Source of the DNA: Romanomermis culicivorax
Lineage: Eukaryota; Nematoda; Enoplea; Mermithida; Mermithidae
Length of the DNA: 64,000 nucleotides
Assembly (NCBI GenBank): GCA_963922205.1
Contig: CAWUHX010000287.1
Location: 231,528-295,527, forward strand
Direction of reading: 5' to 3'
Each line of letters begins with the position of its first letter. Position 1 is the stretch's first letter. Shown here piece after piece: positions 1 to 11,140 of the stretch. The translations under genes were made by a program, and so were the position numbers. The notes under the pieces are model-generated. The model did not search any database. It was not told the DNA's origin and saw nothing but the letters and a program-made list of their open reading frames with translations.

Positions 1-2950
1 AAGCCTGAAACAAGTTCTCGATACAAAGCCCACCCACTTATATCAAGTTTCTGAAGTTAAGCTGCATCAGAGACTCTTCTGAACTGCAGTTACCTAAGAG
101 TCAGCATAGCTAGTAAGTTAACTAGGAGTTAACAATCAGTACAGAAGAGTCCAAACTCTTCTTTTTGCTACTAAAAAACTTATTGAACTTTCCTGAAATA
201 ACTGTAAGAAAACTTTAGTTCAGAAGAGTCAAACTCTTTTTCTTCTTCCTGAGCTGTTCTTAATATTATCTGAATTAACTTACAGTTGAGTTCAGTTCAG
301 AAGAACCTCAAACAATATCTTGGTACAATGTAAATGAAGATCAACTCTCTGCATGTTAGATGTATGATAGACTCTTCTTAATTGAAGTTGACTCAGGGTT
401 AACTAAGTTAGTTAACTAAGTATCAATGTCTGTTAAGGAGAGTGAAACTCCAATTCTTCTTCTTGATCTCTTCTAGTTGAGAGTTAAGTTCAGTTTCTGA
501 AGGGTCTCAAACAACTGCTTAGTATAATGCCTATATCAAATTTCTGGAGCCTAGCTGCTTGATAGACTTTTCTGAACTGAAGTTAACAGATACTTGATTA
601 GTTAGTTAACTAAGAATTATCTCCAGTTCGGAAAAATCAAACTCTTCTTCTTCTTTAATTGTTCTGAGTTAACTGAGAGTTAAACTCAAGTTCAGGAGGG
701 CCTGAAACAAGTTCTCCATACAAAGCCCACTTATATCAAGTTTCTAAAGTTAAGCTGCATCATAGACTCTTATGAACTACAGTTAACTAAGAGTTAACAT
801 AACTAGTAAGGTAACTAGGAGTTAACATCAGTACAGAAGAGTCAAACTCTTCTTTTTCTACTAAAAAACTTATTGAACTTTCCTTAGAGTAAACTCCAGT
901 TCAGAAGAGTCAAACTCTTTTTCTTCTTCCTGAGCTGTTCTTAAATTTTTGTGAATTAACTTACAGTTAAGTTCAGTTTGAAGAAGCTCAAACAATATGT
1001 TGGTACAATGTCCACAAACAGCAACTTTTTGGAGGTTAGCTGCATGATAGACTCTTCTTATTTGAAGTTGACTCAGGATAAACTTAGTTAGTTAACTAAG
1101 AGTTAACATCTGTTAAGGAGAGTGAAACTTTCTTCTTCTTGATCTCTTCTAGTTGAGAGTTAACTTTCGATTCTGATGGGTCTCAAACAAGCGCTTGGTA
1201 TAATATCTATATCAAATTTCTGGAGCTCAGCTGCATGATAGATTTTCCTGAACTAAAGTTAAAAGAAAGTTAGCTTAGTTAGTTATTAAATTAAGAGTTA
1301 ATTTCAGTTTAGGAAAACCGAACCCTTCTTCTTCTTCTTGAATTCCTCCGAGATAACTGAGAGTTAACTTAAGTTCAGGAGGGCCTGAAACAAGTTCTCG
1401 ATACAAAGCCCACCCAATTGTATCAAGTTTCTGAAGTTAAGCTGCATCAGAGACTCTTCTGAACTGCAGTTACCTAAGAGGTAGCATTACTAGTAAGGTA
1501 ACTAGGAGTTAACATCAGTACAGAAGAGTCAAACTCTTCTTTTTCTACTAAAGAACTTATTGAACTTTCTTAGAGTAAACTCCAGTTCAGAAGAGTCAAA
1601 CTCTTTTCTTCTTCCTGAGCTGTTCTTAAATTTTTGTGAATTAACTTACAGTTAAGTTCAGTTTGGAAGAAGCTCAAACAATATGTTGGTACAATGTCCA
1701 CAAACAGCAACTTTTTGGAGGTTAGCTGCATGATAGACTCTTCTTATTTGAAGTTGACTCAGGATAAACTTAGTTAGTTAACTAAGAGTTAACATCTGTT
1801 AAGGAGAGTGAAACTTTCTTCTTCTTGATCTCTTCTAGTTGAGAGTTAACTTCGATTCTGATGGGTCTCAAACAAGCGCTTGGTATAATATCTATATCAA
1901 ATTTCTGGAGCTCAGCTGCATGATAGATTTTCCTGAACTAAAATTAAAAGAAAGTTAGCTTAGTTAGTTATTAAATTAAGAGTTAATTTCAGTTTAGGAA
2001 AACCGAACCCTTCTTCTTCTTCTTGAATTCCTCCGAGATAACTGAGAAGTTAACTTAAGTTCAGGAGGGCCTGAAACAAGTTCTCGATACAAAGCCCACC
2101 CAATTGTATCAAGTTTTCTGAAGTTAAGCTGCATCAGAGACTCTTCTGAACTGCAGTTACCTAAGAGGTAGCATTACTAGTAAGGTAACTAGGAGTTAAC
2201 ATCAGTACAGAAGAGTCAAACTCTCCTTTTCCACTAAAAAACTTATTGAACTTTCCTGGAATAACTATAAGAACACTTTAGTTCAGAAGAGTCAAACTCT
2301 TTTTCTTCTTCCTGAGCTGTTCTTAATATTATCTGAATTAACTTACAGTTGAGTTCAGTTTAGAAGAACCTCAAACAATATCTTGGTACAATGTAAATGA
2401 AGATCAACTCTCTGCATGTTAGATGTATGATAGACTCTTCTTAATTGAAGTTGACTCAGGGTTAACTAAGTTAGTTAACTAAGTATTAATGTCTGTTAAG
2501 GAGAGTGAAACTCCAATTCTTCTTCTTGATCTCTTCTAGTTGAGAGTTAAGTTCAGTTCTGAAGGGTCTCAAACAACTGCTTAGTATAATGCCTATATCA
2601 AATTTCTGGAGCCTAGCTGCTTGATAGACTTTTCTGAACTGAAGTTAACAGATACTTAATTAGTTAGTTAACTAAGAATTAATTCCAGTTCGGAAAAATC
2701 AAACTCTTCTTCTTCTTTAATTGTTCTGAGTTAACTGAGAGTTAACTTAAGTTCAGGAGGGCCTGAAACAAGTTCTCCATACAAAGCCCACTTATATCAA
2801 GTTTCTAAAGTTAAGCTGCATCATAGACTCTTATGAACTACAGTTAACTAAGAGTTAACATAACTAGTAAGTTAACTATGAGTTAGCGGCAGTTCAGATG
2901 AGGCAAACTTTTCTTCTTCTTTTTCTCTTTCTTAAATTCTTCTTGAACTC
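1..2950. repeat. Higher-order satellite (about 685-bp repeat of three ~228-bp monomers)
   Basis: The block 'GGGCCTGAAACAAGTTCTC' recurs near 3, 700, 1383, 2067 and 2758, giving a period of about 685 bp. Inside each period three diverged monomers of roughly 228 bp share the order 'TCAAACAA..TTGGTA', 'GAGCTTAGCTGCATGATAGACTCTTCTGAACT', 'TTAGTTAACTAAGAGTTAAC' and 'CAGAAGAGTCAAACTCTTCTT' (quoted as separate short blocks). Units starting near 700 and 1383 are most alike, and units near 3 and 2067 are most alike, so a still higher order exists. The array runs off the left edge. No gene is visible in it. Confidence 0.9.
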
Positions 2951-3346
2951 TAATGAGTTGACTGGGAGTTCGAACACAATCAGCCGCGTGTCCTAAAATC
3001 AAACCTCACTCCAGCCGAAATTTGGTAAAAGTTGTAAAAAACTTGAGGAAGGTAGTAGGATTACTATCGAAACGTCCCTTATCCATATTGTTCTGTTACA
3101 TATGTTGTATTGTTGTGTTATATCGTGTGTTATAATAAAGCATTTCACCATTTTGAAGCAGTTGTGCTACAACACAACTCCATGTAATAAATTACTTTCA
3201 AAACCAGCATATCAAAAAATTGTGCTTCTCAAAATTTTATCAAAAACTAAAAAACCAAAAAATACCCTCTCCTTATTTCGCAAATAACAAAATGCCGACC
3301 AATTCGTATTCAGAAAATTTAGGAATAACATCAATCATTTTTCTAA
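2951..3346. other. Spacer, 3' flank of the secreted-protein gene
   Basis: Non-repetitive sequence between the satellite and the minus-strand gene. It should hold the 3' UTR of that gene. I see no clear AATAAA on the minus strand close to the stop and no other gene. Confidence 0.5.
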
Positions 3347-3477
3347 TCATTTTTTATCAGCGTAATATTCTCCGAACTCATCCTCGTCGCCATCCTTGTC
3401 GTCGATTTCGACACCATTTCCATTCACAGAATTTAGATCCTGGTCCGATGATCCATTAACATCACCATATTTGTCTC
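3347..3477 (-). CDS. Secreted acidic protein, exon 3 (C-terminus)
   Basis: Follows a strong acceptor (TTTATTTCTTTCAG) and reads in phase from exon 2 to a TGA at 3349..3347. Encodes the Asn/Gly/Ser linker and the Asp/Glu-rich tail. Confidence 0.75.
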
Positions 3478-3844
3478 CTGAAAGAAATAAAAAAACCTAG
3501 TTTGAAATCAACAGAAAAGCAACAAAAACAAGAAAAAAATAACAAAAGTAATAAAAATAACAAAAAAACAACAAAAATAAAAAAGCCATCCACATCCCCT
3601 CACGTGGTAGATTACCTTCATAAGCAGTATCTTCTTCTTCTTCTTCTTCTTCTCTTTCCTCATATTCTTGACCTTCCATATACGAATCATCATAGTCATC
3701 TTGATGATCTTAACAATTTTCGATCTTACTCATAAACTGCCAGTCGAAAGAAAAATTTCAAATTCACTCACCCGAAGGCACGCTATCTGCGAGGACTGCC
3801 AGGAACAGCAGGAAAAACAAGGTCATAAAAATATAGTTAGCCAT
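3347..3844 (-). CDS. Small acidic secreted protein, three exons (98 aa)
   Basis: Exons on the minus strand are 3844..3772, 3708..3616 and 3477..3347 (73, 93 and 131 bp), assembled from splice signals. Total 297 bp, 98 codons plus TGA. Both introns are phase 1, GT-AG, with a GTGAGT donor for intron 1 and a TTTATTTCTTTCAG acceptor for intron 2. Residues 1-20 form a signal peptide with hydrophobic core MTLFFLLFLAVLA; cleavage is likely near ADS. The mature part is almost wholly acidic, with Asp/Tyr-rich then Glu-rich stretches (seven Glu in a row), a Gly/Asn/Ser linker and an acidic tail ending in YYADKK. No cysteine and no known domain are seen. I do not recognise the family. It could be an extracellular calcium-binding or effector-like peptide, but that is a guess. 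Confidence 0.75.
3616..3708 (-). CDS. Secreted acidic protein, exon 2 (acidic, phase 1-1)
   Basis: 93 bp, phase 1 at both ends, so skipping it would keep the frame. It codes for HQDDYDDSY followed by a Glu-rich tract built from a GAA run. The acceptor TTAAG has a weak pyrimidine tract; the donor is GAAG|GTAATC. Confidence 0.7.
3772..3844 (-). CDS. Secreted acidic protein, exon 1 (signal peptide)
   Basis: Encodes residues 1-24 and the first base of codon 25. It starts at an ATG preceded by 'AAGTCA' and followed by G, and ends TCG-G before a GTGAGT donor. It contains the entire predicted signal peptide. Confidence 0.75.
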
Positions 3845-3860
3845 TGACTTGGCGTTGAAT

Positions 3861-3910
3861 CTGTGATAAATGATAAGAGTTAAAGCGATATTCACCAAAA
3901 TGTATATAGT
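3861..3910 (-). promoter_or_regulatory. Candidate SL acceptor and TATA-like box of the secreted-protein gene
   Basis: On the minus strand the sequence ATCATTTATCACAG ends at 3861, 16 bases before the ATG, and could serve as a trans-splice acceptor. Further upstream ACTATATACA (3910..3901) is TATA-like. Either reading is possible and neither is proven. Confidence 0.35.
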
Positions 3911-4044
3911 TACAGTAACCCAAACTATACAGTTTTGAATATTTCAACATGCGAAAATACCAGTTCTTACACTGTTCTAACAGTTCTTACACATTGACTA
4001 GCCACTCGGCAGCAGTGCCCATCGCAAAGATCTGGGTCTTTGCT

Positions 4045-5545
4045 GCTGACTTGAATATGAAACATCAAATGTACGGGTTCGAAGGAAAGGGCACGACTGC
4101 ACTGCTCGCGCACCATCACACACTATTCGTGGGGAAAAGTGGCGCCTTTGTTGCAGCATCCCTGCCATGTTTAGGCATGCCAGAGCCCCGCCCCCGCCCC
4201 CCTGATAAAGGCCCCATGAAATTGTTATTGCACACTGGGACACAGTCTCCCCACAGCCACCCCTCTATCTGGTTGCAAAATCTGATCCGGGTTTGAACCT
4301 ACGATTTAGATATGAAATATCAAATCTACGGATTTTTGAGAAAAATGTACGACTACGCTCTTCCTGCATTGATCCAGGTTTGGGCCTATGATTTGCATGT
4401 GAAACATTAAATCTACGGGTTTGGAGAGAAATGGACGACTGCACTCAAGGTTTGGGCCTATTATTGAGATATGAAACATCAAATCTACGGGTTCGGAGAG
4501 AAATGCACGACTACGCTGTTTCTGCACCAATTCAGTTTGAGCCTATTGTTTGCCAGTGAAACGTCAAATCTACGGGTTTGGAGAGATATGGACGACTGTG
4601 CTCTATGTTTTGGCATATGATTTGGATATGAAACATCAAATCTACGGGTTTTTCAGAAAAAAGTACGACTATGCTCTTCCTGCATTGATCCAGGTTTGGG
4701 CCTATGATTTGAATGTGAAACATCAAATCTACGGGTTTGAAGAGAAATCGACGACTGCGCTTGCAGTTTGCACCTATGATTTGGATATGAAACATTAAAT
4801 CTACGGGTTTTTGATAAAATGTACGACTACGCTCTTCTTGCATTGATCCAGATTTTGGCCTATCATTTGGAAATGAAACATCAAATCTACGGGTTTGGAG
4901 AGAAATGGACGACTGCGCTCACGGTTTGGGCCTATAATTAGGATATGAAACATTAAATCTACGGGTTTTTGATAAAAATGTACGACTACGCTCTTCCTGC
5001 ATTGATCCAGATTTTTGCCTATGATTTGGAAATGAAACATCAAATCTACCGATTTGGAGAGGAATGGACGACTGCGCTCCAGGTTTTGGCCTATGATTTG
5101 GAAATGAAACATCAAATCTACGGGTTTGGAGAGAAATAGACGACTGCGCTCGCGGTTCGGGCCTATGATTTGGAAATGAAACATCAAATCTATGGGTTTT
5201 TGAGAAAAAAGTACGACTATGCTCTTCCTGCATTGATCCAGATTTTTGCCTATGATTTGGAAATGAAACATCAAATCTACGGGTTTGGAGAGGAATGGAC
5301 GACTGCGCTCGTGGTTTGGGCCTATGATTAGGATATGAAACATTAAATCTACGGGTTTTTGAGAAAAATGTACGACTACGCTCTTCTTGCATTGATCCAG
5401 ATTTTCACCTATCATTTGGAAATGAAACATCAAATCTACGGGTTTGGAGAGAAATGGACGACTGCGCTCGCTGTTTGGGCCTATGATTAGGATATGAAAC
5501 ATCAAATCTACGGGTTCGACGAAAAAAGTACGACTACGCCCGTGG
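4045..5545. repeat. Minisatellite, alternating ~72- and ~87-bp monomers (dimer about 159 bp)
   Basis: The core 'GAAACATCAAATCTACGGGT' recurs near 4303, 4401, 4474, 4559, 4630, 4718, 4788, 4873, 4947, 5034, 5105, 5177, 5264, 5338, 5424 and 5497. Spacings alternate about 72 and 87. The short form continues 'TTGGAGAGAAATGGACGACT', the long form 'TTTTGAGAAAAATGTACGAC' plus a 'CTCTTCCTGCATTGATCCAG' insert. A diverged copy lies at about 4052, and 4140-4290 interrupts the array with GC-richer sequence. The dimer is a multiple of three, so several frames stay open on both strands. I treat it as non-coding. Confidence 0.88.
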
Positions 5546-5880
5546 GAAGAGTTGGAGAATGACCAATGCTGAGTGATATGCCCATGAATTTATAGGCCGA
5601 AAATTGGCGTCGTTTTTATTACACGTCAAACAGCTTCGCAAACGAAAATGAAACATTTTAGAAGCAAAATAAATATGCTTTAGGAACCAAAATTCAGATA
5701 TTAAACAAATAAAATATAAACGCCATAAACACTTTATAAATTTGATCAGCAAGCATATGGATGAACGAACAAAATTTTAAAATTTAAAAATATGAATAAA
5801 TTTATTTATTTTAACAAAAAATGTTGCAATTTAAAAAAAATTAAATAATAAAATTTTTAATTTAATAAAAAAAATTTAAT
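5546..5880. other. Spacer without a recognised feature
   Basis: Unique AT-rich sequence between the minisatellite and the next tandem block. I see no gene, RNA or mobile element in it. Confidence 0.5.
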
Positions 5881-7480
5881 GAAAATTAAATATTAAAAAA
5901 AAAATTTCAAATTTTCAAAATGATTTAAATTTATTTGTGGAATTTCATTTTTCAAATATATATTTTCAATTTAATAAAAATAACTACAAAATTTCTTAAT
6001 CTTTGACTAATATTTACTTATTTGAAAAAAATTCAATGAAAATTAAAAATTAAAAAAATTTTCAAATTTTAAAATAATTTAGATTAATTTCTAGAATTTC
6101 ATTTTTCAAATATATATTTTGAATTTATCAACGATAAGTTAAAAATTTTTGTTAAATCTTAAGTATAGTTAAATTTATTTATTAAAAAAATACTGAAAAT
6201 TGAATATTAAATAAAAAATTTCAAATTTTAAAATAATTTAAATTTATTTCTGGAGTTTCATTTTTCAAATATATATTTTCATTTTATCAACGATAAGTAG
6301 AAAAAATTTTCAAATTTTAAATATAGTAAAATTTATTTATTTGAAAAAATTTAATGAAAATTAAATCTTAAAAAAAGTTTCAAATTTTTAAAATAATTTA
6401 AATTTCTTTCTGGAATTTCATTTTTCAAATATATATTTTCAATTTAATAACAATAAGTTAAAAAAGTATTTAAATTTTAAATATAGTAAAATTTATTTAT
6501 TTGAAAAAATTTAATGAAAATTAAATCCTAAAAAAAGTTTCAAATTTTTAAAATAATTTAAATTTCTTTCTGGAATTTAATTTTTCAAATATATATTTTC
6601 AATTTAATAAAAATAACTAAAAAATGTTTTGAACTTTAAATAAAGTTAAATTTTTTATTTTAAAAAAATTACTGAAAATTAAATATTAAAAAAAAATTTT
6701 CAGTATTTTTAAATAATTTGAATTTTTTTGTGGATTTTCATTTTTCAAATATATATTTTCAATTTAATAAAAATAACTAAATAATGTGTTGAACTTTGAA
6801 TATAGTTAAATTCATTTATTTAAAAAAAATTTAATGAAAATTGAATATGAAAAAAAATTTCAAATTTTTAAAATAATTTAAATTTATTTGTGGTATTTAA
6901 TTTTTCGAACATATATTTTCAATTTAATAGCAATATGTAAAAAATTTACTAAACTTCGAATATAGTTGAATTTATTCATTTAAAAAAAATTTAATGAGAA
7001 TTAAATATAAAAAAAATTTTCAAATTTTAAAATAATTTTAATTTATTTCTGGAATTCTATTTTTCAAATATATATTATCAATTTATCAACTATAAGTTGA
7101 AAAATTTTTTAAATTTTAAATATAGTTAAATTTATTTGTTTTTAAAAAATACTGAAAATTAAATCATAAAAAAAAAATTTTCAATATTTTTAAACAATAT
7201 AAATTTATTTGTGGAATTTCATTTTTCAAATATATATTTTCAATTTGATAAAAATAACTAAAAAAAATTTTAATCATAGAATATAGTTAAATTTATTCAT
7301 TTGAAAAAAATTTGATGAAAATTTAATATCGAAAAAAATTTCAAATTTTTAAAATAAATTTAATTTTTTTAACTTATATTTCGAATTGAAGGAAATAAAT
7401 GAATAATGTTTTAAAAATTGGATATAAATAAATTTATTTATTATTGAAAAAAACTAAAAATTTAATATAAAATTAATTAT
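5880..7480. repeat. AT-rich tandem repeat, about 158-bp period
   Basis: The block 'ATTTTTCAAATATATATTTT' recurs near 5948, 6103, 6259, 6420, 6580, 6739, 6901, 7061 and 7217. Each is followed by 'CAATTTAATAAAAATAACTA'-like sequence and 'ATATAGTTAAATTTATTTAT'. The copies are diverged, so the array looks old. No coding potential. Confidence 0.85.
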
Positions 7481-7519
7481 TAAATTTTCCTTGATTAAAT
7501 TAATATAAAGTTATTTGAA

Positions 7520-10450
7520 AAAATTTCACAATAATTTTTTCTGTTTTGCTTCTTTTCTTTTCTTTTTCTTGTTTTCTTTTTTTTGTGTTTTTAACACTGG
7601 TGTCAAAGTGTTGCTTTATTTTTGATTTCGTTTTTTTTTTTTGTTTTTTTTGTATGTTTTATTTTTTTCTGTTTTACACACTTGTGTGTAACTTTTAGTC
7701 TTTTTTTAATTTCTTCTGTTTTGTTTCTTTATTTTTTCTCTTTTTCTGATTTCTACATAGTCGAGTGGAATTTTTTTTCTTGTTTCTTCTGTTTCATTTT
7801 TTGTTTCTTTTCTTTTTTTGACTTTTACACATTTGTGTCAATTTTTTTTAATTTTATCCTTTTCTGTTTTTTGTTTGTTTTTTATCGTTTTTCACATTTG
7901 TGTCTAATTTTTGGTTTTTTTTGTGTTTTACATATTATTTGTGTCTAATTTTTCCGTTTTTTAAATTTCTTCTATTTAAATTTTTATTTGTTTCCTTTTT
8001 TTGTGTTTTTCACAATAGTGTCTAATTTTCTGTCATTTTTGTAGTTTCTTCTGTTTGGTTTTTGTTTTGTTTTCTTTTTTTGTGTTTTCCACATTTGTAT
8101 ATAGTTTTTTTCTATTTTTTTTCTTATAATTATTTTTGTTTGTTTTTTGTTTGTGTTTTACTCATTTGTATGTTATTTTTTGTCCTTTTTTTCTTTTTTG
8201 TTTTTTTTGTTTGTTTTCTTTTTCTGTGTTTTTCACAATAGTGTCTAATTTCTTGTCATTTTTGGAATTTTCTCTATTTGATTTTTTGTTTGTTTTCTTT
8301 TTTTGTGTTTTCCACATTTGTATATAGTTTTTGTCTATTTTTGTTTCTTATAATTATTTTTGTTTGTTTTTTGATTGTGGTTTATACATTTGTGTGTTAT
8401 TTTTTGTCTTTTTCTTTTTGTTTTTTTTGTTTGTTTTCTTTTTCTGTGTTTTTCACAATAGTGCCCAATTTTTTGTCATTTTTGGAATTTTCTCTATGAT
8501 TTTTTGTTTGTTTTCTTTTTTTGTGTTTTCCACATTTGTATATAGTTTTTGTCTATTTTTGTTTCTTATAGTTATTTTTGTTTGTTTTTTGATTGTGGTT
8601 TATACATTTGTATGTTATTTTTTGTCTTTTTCTTTTTGTTTTTTTTTGTTTGTTTTCTTTTTCTGTGTTTTTCACAATAGTGTCTAATTTTTTGTCATTT
8701 TTGGAATTTTCTCTATTTGATTTTTTGTTTGTTTTCTTTTTTTGTGTTTTCTACATTTGTATATGGTTTTTTGTCTATTTTTGTTTTTTATGTTTATTTT
8801 TGCTTGTTTTTTGTTTGTGTTTTACTCTTTTGTATGTTATTTTTTGTCCTTTTTTTCCTTTTTGTTTTTTTGTTTGTTTTGTTTTCTGTGTTTTTCACAA
8901 TTGTGTCGAATTTTTTGTCATTTTTATAATTTCTTCTATTCGGGTTTTTGTTCTTTTTTTTGTGTTTTCCACATTTGTATATAGTTTTTGTTTGTTTTTG
9001 TTTTTTCTGTTTATATTTGTTTCTTCTGTTTTTTTTTTGTTTTTTTTTTGTTTGTGTTTTACTCATTTGTATGTTATTTTTTGTCTCTCTATAATTTCTC
9101 CAATTTTGTGTTTTTGTCTGTTTTCTTTTTTTGTGTTCTTCACATTTGTGTTTTATTTTCAGCCTTTTTTTAGTGGCTTCTGTTTTGTTTTTTCGTTTGT
9201 TTTTTGTGTTTTTCACATTTGTGTTTAGTTTTTTGTCTATTTTTATTTCTTCTGTTTATTTTTGTTTCTTTTTTGTTTGTGTTTCACACATTTGTATGTT
9301 GTTTTTTTGTCTTTATTAAGTTTTTTCTGTTGTGTTTTTTTCTGTGTTTTTCATAATTGGGTTTAATTTTTTGCCTTTTTTTTATTTCTTCCGTTTTGTT
9401 TCTTTCGTTGTTTTCTTTTTTGTGTTTTCCATATCTGTGTTTAGTTTTTTGTCTATTTCTATTTCTTCATTTCATTTTCGTTTGTTTTTTGTTTTTGTTT
9501 GTTTTATTTTTTGTCTTTTTTAATTTCTTCTTTTTTGTTTCTTGTCTGTTTTCTTTTTTTTTGTTTTTTTCACAATTGTATTTAATTTTTTGCCCTTTTT
9601 TATTTCTTCCGTTTTGTTTTTTCTTTGTTTTCTTTTTTGTGTTTTCCACATTTATGTTTAGTTTTTTGTCTATTTCTGTTTCTTAAGTTCATTTTTGCTT
9701 ATTTTTGTTTGTGTTTTACACATTTGTATGTTATTCTTTGTCTTTTTTTCAGTTTTTTTCGTTTCGTTTTTTTTGTCGTTTGTTTTTTTTCACAATTGTG
9801 TTTAATTTTCCGAATTTTTTAGTTGCTTCTGTTTTGTTTTTTTTCTTTGTTTTCTTTTTTTTGTGTTTTTCACATTTGTTGCAGCTTTTTGTCTATTTAT
9901 ATTTCTTCTGTTTATTTTTGTTTGTTTTTTGTTTGTATTTTACTATTTTGTATGTTTTTTTTGTCCAATTGTTTATTTCTTCAGTTTCGTTTTTTTGTTG
10001 TCTTTTTCACATTTGTGCTTGATTTTTTTATTTGCTGTGTTTTATTTATTGTTTGTTTAGTTTTTTCTTGTTTACACCCTTGTGTGTAATTTTCGTCATT
10101 TTTATTCTGTTCTGTTTTGTTTTTTTTTGTTTCGTTTTTTGTTTTTTACACATTTGTTTTTTTTAAATTTTTCTTGTTTTGTTGTCTTGATTGTTTTTTG
10201 GTGTTTTACACATTTGTGTAGGATTTTATGTTATTTTTCAAATTTTAATTTTTCTTTTTCTTTTTGTGTTCTACACATTTGCGTCCATTTTTTTGTCTTT
10301 TTTTGTTTCTTCTGTTTTAATTTTTATTTGTTTTGTTCTTTGTGTTTTACACACTTGTGTGTAATTTTTCATCTTTTTTTAATTTATTCGGTTTGCGTTT
10401 TATTTGTTTTTTTTTGTGTTTTTCACGTTTGTCTTGTTTTTTCATCAAGT
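7520..10450. repeat. T/G-rich tandem repeat with CACA(A/T)TTGTGT motif
   Basis: The plus strand is nearly free of A and C apart from a recurring 'TTTTTCACAATTGTGT' or 'CCACATTTGTAT' element. Between about 8060 and 8960 a sharper unit of roughly 240 bp repeats several times. Long open frames in this block translate to Phe/Cys/Leu/Val runs and are composition artefacts. Confidence 0.85.
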
Positions 10451-10734
10451 CTACGAAAATAAACGAGAGGAAACGTAATTTTCACCACAAAAAGACACAA
10501 ATTTCTTGAAAAATGGTCAGTTTCTAAACTTTAAATGAAGAACTACCCATTTTTTGCCAATTTTTGTTCATAAATAATATGTATGGATTAATTTTATTTC
10601 AAAATTCTGGAGATAAAATCAAATTGTAGTAATTATTTTTTTGTGTTCTGATCGATCATATGAAAAGCAAGTTTGATGTGAATAAAAGTTTTCACAATTC
10701 AGCGACGATGTACTGTATTTCGATGGAAAAAGCT

Positions 10735-10742
10735 GCGCGTAC
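10735..10742. repeat. Target-site duplication, left copy (GCGCGTAC)
   Basis: Exact match to 14859-14866 on the far side of the element. An 8-bp duplication lies at the short end of the MULE range (usually 8-11). Confidence 0.8.
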
Positions 10743-11128
10743 GGGCAGTGTCTATTAGCCGGATACGGCGAATATAATATTTTATATTTGCAGTATACTG
10801 TTAATAGTGCCTGCTATATAAGACCTACTATTCGCCGTACGAAAAGTACAGTATGTCTCATCTCACTAATTTTTTATTGATATTTCCATCTTGCGGATCA
10901 AATTGCACATTTGTCAGCTGTTACCTATTCAGCCTGGCACATTGCATACAGTTTATGTTTTCAGAATTATCCTGATTTGTGTACAAATTTATTAAAATCC
11001 ATTCGATTTACATGATAAACTGGTCGATATCAATATATGAGGAAACTTTTGTGCACAATATAGCTTAATTTTTCGATGATTTTCAGATGGATTGTTATGT
11101 ACAAGCCATTGAACTTCATAATTTGTAC
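10743..11128 (+). repeat. Left terminal inverted repeat of the MULE
   Basis: Pairs with 14473-14858 over its full length, from GGGCAGTGTC to CATAATTTG(T/C)AC, with a few substitutions and small indels. An acceptor-like GATTTTCAG followed by ATGG lies near its inner end. Confidence 0.88.
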
Positions 11129-11140
11129 AAAATGCTGTAG

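Noticed and set aside
4801-5505. 234-codon frame on the minus strand (repeated VDLMFH)
   Set aside because: Tandem satellite with unit a multiple of three; other frames are also open, no signal peptide or splice context.
8593-9228. Long open frames of Phe, Cys, Val and Ser in the T-rich block
   Set aside because: Translation of poly-pyrimidine repeats; overlapping frames are equally open and no conserved motif or codon structure is seen.
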